Assembly (NCBI GenBank): GCA_027919835.1
Contig: JANVFP010000029.1
Span: 124,001-188,000, forward strand
Length of the DNA: 64,000 nt
DNA from: Lentinula raphanica
Taxonomy: Eukaryota; Basidiomycota; Agaricomycetes; Agaricales; Omphalotaceae
Reading direction: 5' to 3'
Position numbers and translations under genes: made by a program. The first letter of the stretch is position 1, and each line of letters starts with the position of its first letter. This document shows positions 1 through 10,157 of the stretch, one piece after another. Below the pieces are notes generated by a model. It did no database searches, was not told the DNA's origin, and was given only the letters and a program-made list of their open reading frames with translations.

Positions 1-12
1 ACGATGGAAAGA

Positions 13-1319
13 TCAGCAGTGAAGACTAACAAAAGTAAAATCTGTGGCACTGTTACCAGTATATTCTGGCATCGTATGCAGTAACACCTCAGTATTATCA
101 GGAATGGGCTGCGTGAAGTTATAGATGATGGACAAATCTGCTGGACCAATCGATGCCCTTGGGGTCAAACATACGTTCTGCATGATAGTGAAGCGAGTTG
201 GTGCTACGAGGTAGATCAATACCAATATGCCTACGAACCCAAAACGAACCCACCAGAACTTTCACAGAGTGATTGCCAGAAACCGGGAACCAATCTTCCA
301 CTATACATCATTCCCGAGCTTTGGGTGTGTGAGTGCTTTGTCAAGTAAGCAAACTCACTGTGTATTGGAATTCCAGAACCGTCCATAAATACGGAGAAGG
401 AGCATCTGGTTTCGAGCACGTAAGGTGATTCGAACGCAACCATTGGCTCTAAATGTGATAACAACCCCGTGTTCACGAAGCCATGACGGGAGGATGAAAA
501 GTTCATGCCACTCGATTTGGAAATGAGATGGATGACCTGGGTCATGGCTTTCTCGTTGTTTGCAAGGCTGATTAAAGGAGGGACAGAAGAGTCGGACCAA
601 GGTGATCGCTCCAATGCGAGATGAACCCAGATAGTCACAGGGGATTGAGAGACAGTACTCTGTGAGAGACTTCTCTCTACGGAGGGGGAAACCGATGGGC
701 TCTGACGATAAGCAGTGCCCTGTTGCTCCGGATCTGCATCGTCTTCAATGCTTCTACGAGATATGAGCTGCAAAACTGCGCGATTGTTCTTAGACAAAAT
801 CAAATATGCAAAGGTCAGAGAGCAACTAACTTTTTTCGCTTTTACATGTGTCTCGCAATTGTTGAAGTCGGCTGCCGACCTGTTTTGGGGTTCTTTGTTT
901 CCCAGTGCTTTCATATATGTAGTCGGAAATGAAACGATTTCTCATGCTGAACCGTCCTGAAGTTTTGCTGGACCGAGACTCATCTGGCTTATATTTTTCT
1001 AATGCTATATGATATCGAAATTAAACACAACTTGGCAAAAAAAACAAAAGAGAACTCGCCTTCTATCAGAGCTGCTTCTCTAAGCTGAAGGTGAATCAAG
1101 GAATAATGCGACAACAGATTAGAGAACTCACAAATGAGGGGGCCAAACCGCTTCGCCTCTACCCCTCAAGGTTTTCCAGCTGCGGCGTCCAGTGGCTACA
1201 ATCTGAGCAGCATCTCTGTTCTTCTCCTCTGCTGAAGGGGTATAGGAAAGGTCCTCGACAGTAGACATGCAGACATAATCAGCATGCGGCTTCTGAGTTT
1301 TTGCAGAGCGAGGAGGCAT
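13..1319 (-). CDS. TEA/ATTS-domain transcription factor (TEC1/AbaA/TEAD family)
   Basis: Exons read 1132-1319, 1060-1079, 831-1004, 254-775 and 13-203 (364 aa). The second exon is only 20 nt, and its intron begins GC rather than GT. The spliced N-terminus (about residues 45-125) reads through a TEA DNA-binding domain: an RRSWKTLRG stretch, then VWPP..LEAALIEGLEKY, a basic GRFSMRNRFISDYI helix and GKQRTPKQVGSRLQQL. The spacing fits fungal TEA proteins. The C-terminal half keeps the weaker conserved segment of agaricomycete homologues (YSGRLVPGFWQSLC, then PTRFTIMQNV). By family it is a nuclear regulator of development or filamentation. The stop at 13-15 lies next to the window edge, so a further 3' exon cannot be excluded. 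The domain call is secure; the 3' end and the exact start are inferred. Confidence 0.88.
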
Positions 1320-2203
1320 AATTTACGATAGACGGAGATGGTGGGTGCTGGACGCAGGATGGTTCCGGATTTTATAAACGGATAATCGATTTTGGCCAAA
1401 TATAGATAGTGGACGTTTATGCTTCTCTCTACTGAATCCAACCCTGGCGTAAGTCTGTCATTAGGAACCAACACAAACAGATCCGCAACTTATCGAAGTC
1501 TTTTCGAGAAAATGGAAAACATAACATTCAACCGGATGGGAGTCTGAGAAGGCCAAGGAAGAGAAGCAGCTTTCGTCACATCTATAAGTTTCAAGTCGAA
1601 ATAAAGAGAGCGGTTTACCCCTTATAGATGATGAAGCTTTCGATACATGGTGTGGCGTATTTCCTTTCGTCCCCGTCCCAGGGTTCAAATTCAATACCTG
1701 AATTTGTTCGTCGCCTTCGCAAGGCATCAAAATCTAATTTAGCACCCTGGATCCTTGAACCATAAGAATCCTCTCCTCATGCAGGGTCTGAGAAGGTCAA
1801 TACAGTCAGATTCAGGCAAAAACGCTTTCGTTGGCTGATCGGGTTCCTCAACGCTGTCGTTGATATCTCCTGAGCCCATCGCGTTGATCTATTTGTCAAT
1901 ATGAGAGCAATCTTGAGGCTAGTGTTCCCTCACTTTCAAAGTCGGGAATCCGAACTCCACTGCCAAATGAGTTGTGCGTTCTGTCTTGAATGCGCCAATG
2001 GTAAAATTGAGGGCGCCGCCGCGCATGGTTTCTGGGATAAATTTGTGTGAATCCTACAGATATGCAACGGTGCAGTGAGGTATGTCAAAAATGTGGCCAC
2101 AAGTCAAGCTGAGTCGCGAACGAGCACGCGAACCAGGACGTGAACGAACCGGCCCGGGAGTCGATGTCATCAACCATCAATCAGCAAGCTTTGGCGTTAT
2201 TGC
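1320..2203. other. Divergent intergenic region
   Basis: Shared upstream region of the TEA factor (-) and the J-domain protein (+), 884 bp. I see no reading frame with recognisable motifs on either strand and no RNA gene. Short open frames here lack plausible splice partners. Confidence 0.5.
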
Positions 2204-3324
2204 ATGTTGCTTATTCCTTCCTCCCTCGTGTCCAACAATCTCGTACTAGGTTGCAGATCGCTCTCTACTTCAACTCGATGGCTAGACCACTACAGGACTC
2301 TTGGAGTAGGTCCTCAGGCAAGCAAAGCCCAGATCAAAGTAAGATTAAGTCCAAAAACTGAGAGTGATATGCTGTTGTAATAACAGATCACCCGTCCAAT
2401 AGTCCCATTTCTATCAGGTCTCTATCTTAACCTCTTGTCAAAACATACCCTCTCTAAACGGCCATTCCATGCTGCAGCTCAGTAAAAAGCATCATCCTGA
2501 TGTTTCAAGTGACCCTAAATCCAAGGAGATATACACTGCAGTCAGTGCAGCTTATTCGGTTTTAAGTAATGACCGCGAACGGTATTTTCTCTCGTAGTAC
2601 GATACCTTTGCAGGGTCAATGACATTTTGCCATCTACAGCCGTGCCTATGACAAGAAGATGCAACAGGAACCTCGTTCTTCTATGTCTCACTCCCCAACA
2701 GCTTTCCATCCATCTGCATACCACAATGGCGAATGGTCTAGAAGGCGTCCAGGTGCCACTTATGCATGGGCACATAAGCCACACCCTTCACACCCTTCCT
2801 CCAAACACAAGCAAAATACTACTGGATCAACTAGTCACAGCGCCTTTGATCCAACTCATCAGGCTTTTGGTCGTTCTAGCCCTAATAGCAGTCGGAATAA
2901 CGTGAATCCTTCTTCGATTTATGCAAACGATCCGACAGATGGAGGGAAAACCATGTTTCGGAGAAGAACGGAAGCCGTTCACAGGGATCGAGAGAAGATA
3001 GACAGGGTATCGGGCTCTTTCAGGGCATTTCAGGTATTATTGGTACTTGTCCTCATTTCAGCTGTCGCGGCACCCAGTATGGGACCTAGTACTATGACCC
3101 GGTCAGTGACCTCTCCAATGCACAGCATATTCAATCATTTGCTGACTGGTGCGATATCAGAAACAATTATGTACCAACAAGGGCCAACGACAGGCGCTTT
3201 TCAGACGAAGGATTGGATCCTCACCCCGGTTCAAATATCATTGATTCACCCCACTTGTCGAATCGTAAATGAATGTCAAATTCGAGCTCAAACCGAACGA
3301 ATGACGTTTTACTGCTTGGACTGA
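2204..3324 (+). CDS. Mitochondrial-type J-domain (DnaJ/Hsp40) protein with C-terminal membrane segment
   Basis: Exons are 2204-2338, 2403-2417, 2478-2581 and 2640-3324 (312 aa). The 15-nt second exon encodes SHFYQ, which is exactly what is needed between AQIK and LSKKHHPDV to restore helix II of the J domain. The HPD motif is present (HHPDV), followed by helices III/IV ([21 protein letters not shown]). The N-terminus ([22 protein letters not shown]) is Ser/Arg/Leu-rich with no acidic residues, like a mitochondrial presequence. A hydrophobic stretch ([15 protein letters not shown]) near residue 225 suggests a single membrane anchor. It probably acts as an Hsp70 co-chaperone. The J domain is seen directly; the mitochondrial location is inferred. 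Confidence 0.85.
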
Positions 3325-4545
3325 AGTCTGTGTCCCTAATCCCTATATTTCCCTTGATCTCGAAGCCCCACCTGCGGCAATACCGCATGAACACTATAAC
3401 TGCCACGAAATCATTCAATACTATGCGTAGCTGAAATGCTGTTGATAAGCTGCTTCATTTTGGATGAAATGGGAAATCAGAGCTTCAGTAGCCAGAATAT
3501 CGGAATTCAATCATCGACCTCATCGCGCGAATCGTTGCACATGTGCAGGAGAAGTGAATGACGACAAGTCATTGACTATCAGACATACGAGCTCTGCTGG
3601 TCTAGAACGCAGATAACGGTAATTATAGGTGTTCTCTTCCTCTCCCGAGGTACTTAAAGTTGAACAGGTCTTGAAATGAAGGTCTGAGTTCCAAAAACAA
3701 CAGTGCAACGTGGTCCGAGTACGAACATGTTCGCAACTCTTTGTCTGGACCAGACCTGTGATTCATAAGTTGTCAAAGCAGTTGTCACTGTCGCAGTTCA
3801 GTGTGGCGAAGTTGAATATAGGGAAGCGGATGGTAAGTTTGCGGCACAGCGGCACCTGGGGATGAACGCTACAGCGCTGAATATTCGGCCGGCTCTTGTC
3901 AGTACCCATTTCTATCGACCGCTAAAGCTGGTCTTTTGTTTTCTAAAAGAGAGGATTCAATCACCATGGAATTCACAAAGCGAAGTTTTGCCAAAACTAT
4001 CGGAAACTTTGACTTTCTAAAAGCCACTGGGAGCTTATCGTCAGTAATCGTAACTCATTGATCCTTTCGCTTTCGCGGGGTGAAGACTCAACGTCACCTG
4101 AAATAGTGGCACTGACAGAGACTTCCGTGGAACAACTTCGATCTGAAAGCAGAGAGCTAAAGCGATGAGTGATCATATGAGGGTCCGTTCATTTCGTCCT
4201 CCGAGCTGCATTGGCCCTATCGTTCTTGCTTTAGATGACGGGATTGCTTCGATTGAACTTCAGTCAGACAACTTTGTTGCAGTTGGAGCGCTTCAAACAG
4301 TAGCCTTGGAAGAACGAGTGCTCCGTAAGCGTGTGTGTACAGCCCAGAACTGGGTAGAGCCTGAGCAACAGAATACTTGGGTGCTGGGAGCTGTATCCTC
4401 AAGTTCGACATTCCTATAGACCACTACTTAAGTTACAAGTATAGTAGACGCGTCGCGAAACGGTGGAACCGAAGACGCGCGTTACGTCACGCGCATGTGA
4501 CAATCCTGTTTACCTCTACTCTCCTCTACCACCACTACGAATTCG
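3325..4545. other. Intergenic region with exon-like open frames of unknown identity
   Basis: On the + strand a 51-codon stop-free frame (4013-4168) reads like a helical, charged protein (VEQLRSESRELKR) and ends in TGA right beside a possible GT donor. A second frame (4165-4419) continues in the same style (IELQSDNFVAVGALQTVALEERVLRKR). A third, overlapping frame after about 4377 reads GAGSCILKFD. Together they look like exons of one small coiled-coil gene, but I could not find a splice pattern without a stop or frame break. This could be an active gene with unusual splicing or a decayed copy. 3325-4010 shows nothing I recognise. Confidence 0.3.
4448..4460 (+). promoter_or_regulatory. Adjoining MCB-like (ACGCGT) and SCB-like (CGCGAAA) motifs upstream of RFC5
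   Basis: ACGCGT at 4448-4453 is followed directly by CGCGAAA at 4454-4460, about 86 bp before the RFC5 start codon. In yeasts these are the binding motifs of MBF and SBF, which drive G1/S transcription of replication genes. The placement fits a replication gene, but binding in this organism is inferred. Confidence 0.5.
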
Positions 4546-6191
4546 ATGTCTCTTTGGGTTGATCAGGTCAGCGACCTTTGCTCTATCCTTTGATCCTAAG
4601 ATACTATTAAGGTATCTCCTAGTATCGTCCTCGTTCTTTGGAGGAACTTCATTATCACCATGAACTTTCCAACCGCCTACGATCACTTGCAAGTCCTTTC
4701 GTGTAGATGGCAAATAACTCGACTGCTTTATGACATTGGCTCCCATAGGCGTCTTCCGGTGACTTTCCACATATGCTATTCTATGGTCCCTCGGGAGCTG
4801 GCAAGAAAACGCGTATAACCTGTACACTAAAGAAGTTGTTTGGGCCTGGAGTGGAAAAGGTGTGTGAAGAATGTAGCCTTGTGTGCTAGATTCAGTGGCT
4901 GAACTTCATGCTCTCTTCTACCTTCTTCCCAATAGCTCAAGATTGATCAACGAATATTCCTTTCGCCCTCTAAGAGGAAACTTGAAGTGAACATCGTACA
5001 AAGTAACTTCCACATTGAAATAACCCCAAGGTGACCTTTATGCAAGTTGAATCCAAATTCAGGCGTATCCTAAATGATCCTTAGTGAAGCTGGGAACTAT
5101 GATCGTGTGGTAATACAAGAATTATTAAAGGAGATTGCACAGACCCAGCAAGTGGATCTGAATGCGAAGCAGAGGTTCAAAGGTTCAGTGGGAGCATCTC
5201 TTGTTTCGGCCTCAATGACTCAAACAAACCGTAGTGGTGATTATAAACGAAGCCGATTCACTGTCAAGAGATGCCCAAGCAGCGCTCCGTCGAACAATGG
5301 AAAAATACATGTCCAACATGCGTATCATTTTGTGCGCCAACAGCACCAGTCGCTTGATTGCTCCAATAAAGAGCCGATGTCTTCTTATGCGCGTTGCCGC
5401 TCCAAATGCAGAGGATGTAGGTACCTGTGTGCTTTGTTGCTCACTCTCGCTCTGACAGTCGGACTTGACAGATGCAAACTGTTATGCAGCATGTTTCCAA
5501 ACGAGTTGGATTTGACTTACCTCCTGACGTGGCGCTCAAGATCATCGAGGATTCTGGCGGGAATCTCCGTAAAGCCATCTTATGTCTTGAAGCCCTCAAA
5601 ATGCAATCGTACGGCTTTTTAATTGCTCTGAGATTCTACATCTCATTTTATTAATTATGAGGCCAGGCCAGACCTGTCGGGAGCGTTGACAATTGCCAAG
5701 CCCGATTGGGAGACTTACTGCCACAAAGTCGCTGATCTAATAATCAGTGAGCAGTCACCAGCTCGTGTAATGGAAGTTCGACAAAAGTTCTACGAACTAC
5801 TGAGCCACTGTATACCACCGGCCACCATTCTCAAGGTGAAATTACACATCGCCAAATGAATGACCATCTGCTGACTGTTCATGCGAACACAGACTGTAGC
5901 GGATCGAGTAGTGGAAAGAGTGGACGACGCAATCAAGGCCGATGTCATGCACTGGGCGGCTATATACGTGAGTTTCGTTGCCAGTCTGTTAATGCCTCTT
6001 GACCATTGTGTCCCTGTAGGAGGTACGAATGCGCATCGGTAATAAGAAAATATACCACTTGGAAGCTTGGGTCGTCAAAGTAATGAGTTTGTACAAAGTG
6101 ATGTCGTTTCAGTTAATTAATATTCTTGGGATACTAATTGTTCAACTTATAGCACTTTTTCTATGGCATGGATTTGACGGAATTCGATTGA
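4546..6191 (+). CDS. RFC5: Replication factor C small subunit (yeast RFC5 / human RFC3 orthologue)
   Basis: Exons are 4546-4566, 4623-4700, 4749-4859, 4936-5030, 5085-5182, 5235-5416, 5472-5608, 5667-5835, 5893-5967, 6020-6097 and 6153-6191 (360 aa; human RFC3 has 356). It starts MSLWVD then YRP, as in the family. The Walker A loop is GPSGAGKKT. The Walker B position reads NEAD rather than DEAD, as is usual for this subunit, which binds but is not thought to hydrolyse ATP. The sensor/SRC region is IKSRC, and the C-terminal collar domain is intact (LEAWVVKVMSLYK). It is part of the clamp loader that places PCNA on DNA. The end of exon 2 is the least certain boundary: the in-frame donor is gtgtag, which adds three residues to an otherwise conserved loop. 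Confidence 0.95.
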
Positions 6192-6426
6192 CAATATGTC
6201 TGCAATTGGGTTAATGCTTTAATCTACGTACATTCATATTCCAACATCAGGATCCAGCATCCTCGGCGGCTTCTTGTTCGAATTCCAAAACAACGCTCTG
6301 ACTATGGTCGTAACACGCATAAAATAAGAAACTACACATTACTTGACCGCTATACATGTGTCTTGGAGTGATGCAACGTGCCATGCGTGAGGTGATTGCA
6401 GCTTCAAGAAGGAAAGGAGAAGTAGC

Positions 6427-7500
6427 TTATGGAAGGTGAGAATGTGGAAGTGTTTCGCGAGTTCTAGGAAAGCACGTCGCGGCATACTCTTCCTCCACAG
6501 ATTCCATGAAATGAATCAACTGTGAAGAAGTCCGTCATCGAGATTGAGATTGAACCAATCTGATATAGTGCCTGGGCTTACAAGCTGATGCCTTTTATCT
6601 GCGAGCTGTTTGCCCGGTTGCGTCTTCAGTTGATCACGAATGTGTATCAATTTATCATAGAAGTGCTGTAAAGCAGATGAACCAGCAGCTGGATCGTCTT
6701 GTGGGACATGCAAAGGCCTAACCCAGGTGTGAATTTTCGCGAAACTCGAGAAATTGTCAAAGTTCATGACAACGAAAAAAGGCGTACAAATTCCGGGAAC
6801 CACTGAAGGCGGCGCAGCGAAGTATACCTGCAAGACGTGGTCGAACAAATTCTCAGCTTCAGTATACGGCTTAGAACGCGGAAATACTACCAAACGCTCC
6901 GATGGCATCCAGTCTGTCTGCATCCTGGACACAATGTAGTTCCAGACATTCATCATGCCACTTACTCCACTTTCCCGTAGTCCTCAATTTCTGCTCTGTA
7001 GACCAGGATACGGCGTCAATGATCAAAGCCACTTGACGGGCGCGACCGTCATCGACGATATTAACCTGAGAATCTCTCGCTGCCGATTGGAAAAGAGGAA
7101 GCAAAAAGGCATAGGGATCTGCTGCTTCTTTTGGACTGACGTATTTCCTGTCTAGCGCATCGTGGAGAAGCGCGGCTGCGTTTGAAAGTGGGCCACCAAT
7201 TTCAGTACTACAACATCTCGACGGTTGACCCCAGCCTAGAGCTATGACACGTACCTAATTCCACGGTCAACAAATCGGGAATGACAGGGAGAGCATTTGC
7301 AATAGCTAAAGCGGTCTTGGTGACACGTCGTACTGATGAACATGCCGGGCAGTGGAATTTTAAGAAACGAAAATATGATTGAAGTAACGAAAACGTTCAC
7401 CATGGTAAGCATCGTGCGATGGATCGTAACAGGCCATCCTCTCTACCATGAAATGCTCTGCAGCGTCGATATACACTTTCTCATCAACGGAAGGATACAT
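6427..7500 (-). CDS. HD-domain metal-dependent phosphohydrolase (YedJ-like)
   Basis: Exons are 7401-7500, 7251-7332, 6891-7207, 6788-6827, 6582-6717 and 6427-6519 (255 aa). The HD-superfamily metal ligands appear in order: PSHDAYHVRRV near residue 30, LLHDALDRKY near 75, and VQDADRLDAIGAFGI near 165. The C-terminus (HFYDKLIHIRDQLKT..GKQLADKRHQL) matches the YedJ/fungal HD-hydrolase group. Its substrate is unknown; related enzymes act on nucleotides or other phosphoesters. The exon 2 donor is gtgtca, chosen because it restores ELGTTEIGGPLS. The start is 156 bp from the divergent zinc-transporter gene, so a shared promoter is likely. The 3' end faces RFC5 across 235 bp. Confidence 0.88.
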
Positions 7501-7656
7501 GTCGATGTTATGGATATCGGTTCAAACAAGTTGAAGTCGGAAGGATTGCAAAGTCGAAACGTGATTCGGCATCTATATTGGATGAGTCATCTCCGATGTG
7601 CCATTCTCCCAGGTTGAGATGAATGTCGTGTCTGTCGGGGTTCTCATTCTTTTCTT

Positions 7657-9777
7657 ATGTCGCTCATTACCCAGCATACTAGATCTCTATTGTTCTCCGT
7701 TCTCCTCATTCTCTGTGTATCAGGGGCTATAGCATCTAGACCTGGGACACAACTGAAGGTCACTGTAGGCTTCCTGGAAATTGTCGGATCATCTATCAGC
7801 AATTTGAGCTCGAGTTCTAGGACGCAGATATCAAACAATGTTTGGTCGTGCAGCAGTTGGACACTCTCAAGCTTGACATAGAAGGGGAAGAATTTCCTAT
7901 CATGAGGAAAGTGTTCGCTTGGCTTTTTCCTTTCGGTCCAGCATGGAACTCGATCTTGGGAACTTTCTACATCAGTTCGTGCGTGGTTCTTGCTGTTTCG
8001 AGCTGCTGAAGACTTATGGAATCGCGGTATCTTTTAATCTCATGTTGGAATGATACCGGGCACACATATCACAAAGAGTTCCTAACTTCATTCTCGCGTT
8101 CATCCCTGCAAAAATCGGTAGTGACACTCTGAATACAATGACAGCATTTGCAGTAAGGTCTATTATGCTTCGATGGAATCACAAACAGCCTGACCCTTCA
8201 TTGCAGACCGGAGGCCTTCTCTCAGATGTCTTCCTGCACCTAGTTCCTCATAGTTTCCATGGTGAACACCAGGATAAGGGCGTACATTTCATCATGGTGG
8301 AGGAAAAGAGAAATATTTTGACTGGGTATGTCACAAACAGTTTCCGCTTATTCTTTCCGGTTTTGAACATGTGTCAGTTTGGGAATATTTATGGGTTTCG
8401 CTGCTTTCTTTTTCATGGAGAAAACTGTTCGCGTTTTTGGCGAGGAAGATGGAGCGGCCAACCATGCTCATTCTCACTCTCATTCCATAGAGAACGAAGT
8501 GACGACCTCTGCCCGTTCCACCGCACTCTCTGAAGAGACTTTGAAGTCTAGAACCAAACCTAATGCTATTTCGTCTGCTGAAACATCAAAAATAGAGCAT
8601 ACAGTTCCAACAACCAATGGGCCTTCGAAACTATCTGCCTACCTCAATCTTTTCGGGGATTTTGTACATAACATGTCAGTCCCATCATTTCTCTACACGC
8701 GTCTTCTTTGCTTCTCAGGCTCTAATGAGATACTTCTCCAGAACTGATGGTCTTGCGTATGTCAATTCTTTTCTCAATTCAGTGAGAACTCTCGCTGAGA
8801 AATTTCATTCCTGTTCTGTAAACGGCCCTTCATGGTCTCGCTTCGATTTATATCGGTTGGTCTCGCAGCATGGCGGCTTCGTTCTATGCATCTCCTCTTA
8901 TCGGAGCAACGACAACACTCGCTTGCTTCGCTCATGAGATTCCACATGAGATTGCAGATTACTCCATTTTGATTCGAAGCGGGTTCACGAAGAAACAAGC
9001 CATGCAATCACAGTTCATCACAGCTATCGGTGCATTTGTGCGTCTCCCTGACTGATGTGTAATTGTCTTGCACGGCTGATCAGTCTCTGGTAACATGATG
9101 TACCGGGTTTTTCTTTGTGAAATAGGTTGGGTACGTCTTCTCATTCTAGATAATACAAACACCTATCGACTAAGCTTCTGCCGCTCAAATAGCACTTTCA
9201 TCGGAATTGCAGTCCGTAACGCTACGGCGTCTTCGAAGGATACTGAGCGCACTATAGATTTTGCAAGTGGTATACGCCAGGTGTGGCTTATATCTTTCGT
9301 TCGGTTCACCTTTCGATTCTATTTGCCATGCACATTCTAGGACGCCAGCGGTCTATTGGGAACTACGTTGCAAATGGCGGACTTAGTCAGTGCTTTATCC
9401 TGAATTTTAATTGCTCACCTTGCCGATACCAGAGACCACATTGCACCAGGTAATACCATTTGTTGCAGGAGGGTTTTTATATATCGCATCAGTAGCCGTT
9501 TTACCCACGTAGGCTTTTCGAAGGCTTGCATGGCTGGATGTTTCTGACTCTCTTTAGACTACTTGCAGATAGTAAATCCGGGAAGCAGGCTTTTCGGGAG
9601 GCACGTTCATTCTACTATCTTGTAATACGTCGGAATACTTACACTCTCTTAGTTTCTGGCGATGCTCTTCGGCGTAACATGCATGTTTTTCGTTGCGTGA
9701 GTTATTTCAGGTTACCTCCCGTTGCTAAATTATCATCTCTTACTGATGTGCTAACTATCCTTAGTTGGAATGAGTAA
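7657..9777 (+). CDS. YKE4: ZIP-family zinc transporter of the ER (YKE4/ZIP7 type)
   Basis: Fourteen exons: 7657-7758, 7821-7978, 8077-8152, 8207-8325, 8378-8674, 8742-8756, 8869-9037, 9126-9130, 9193-9280, 9341-9385, 9450-9508, 9558-9600, 9653-9696 and 9765-9777 (410 aa). The N-terminus is a signal-peptide-like hydrophobic stretch. A cytosolic loop carries a His-rich tract (HAHSHSHS). The ZIP metal-site helix reads HEIPHE, preceded by ITDGLAMAASF. Two exons are tiny: 15 nt (TDGL) and 5 nt, the latter giving VG in AFVGTFIG. The intron after exon 12 begins GC; no GT donor gives the conserved RE-FLAMLFG join. By family it moves zinc from the secretory pathway to the cytosol. The family is certain; the microexons are inferred from protein conservation. 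Confidence 0.92.
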
Positions 9778-10157
9778 TGTAGATCAAGCATAACTTATAC
9801 TTGTAGCCTACAAGTTCATCGTATGGTGTACATGCTCCAATTAATATTTGCTCATCTCTTCACTGTTGTCGCATGCTGTGTTGGGTAGGAATATTTCTGT
9901 ACGATCCTACGCTATCCTAGAGTGTCTGGTCTGAAGATCAATGAGAGTAAATTTCGTAGTAATCTTCTGAACAACACTCGTGGCACACAAATTCGCTATA
10001 GTGCGTGACACGAATCGTAGAGCACTCATAGTCGCAGTAAGGACATGATTGAAGGAAAACACCTAAGGCTTCGTATTTTCGTTTGTAATGCAAGATGTAA
10101 GCTTCTCATTACCAAGTTATGTGCAAGATAGTACAAAGAGTACTCAGATTGAGGTTC
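9778..10157. other. Convergent 3' intergenic region
   Basis: A 380 bp AT-leaning spacer between two genes that end toward each other. I see no coding frame or structured RNA; it presumably holds both 3' UTRs. Confidence 0.5.

Noticed and set aside
1670..1760. GGTTCAAATTC-like T-loop suggesting a tRNA
   Set aside because: No paired acceptor stem, D-arm or anticodon arm could be folded around it on either strand.
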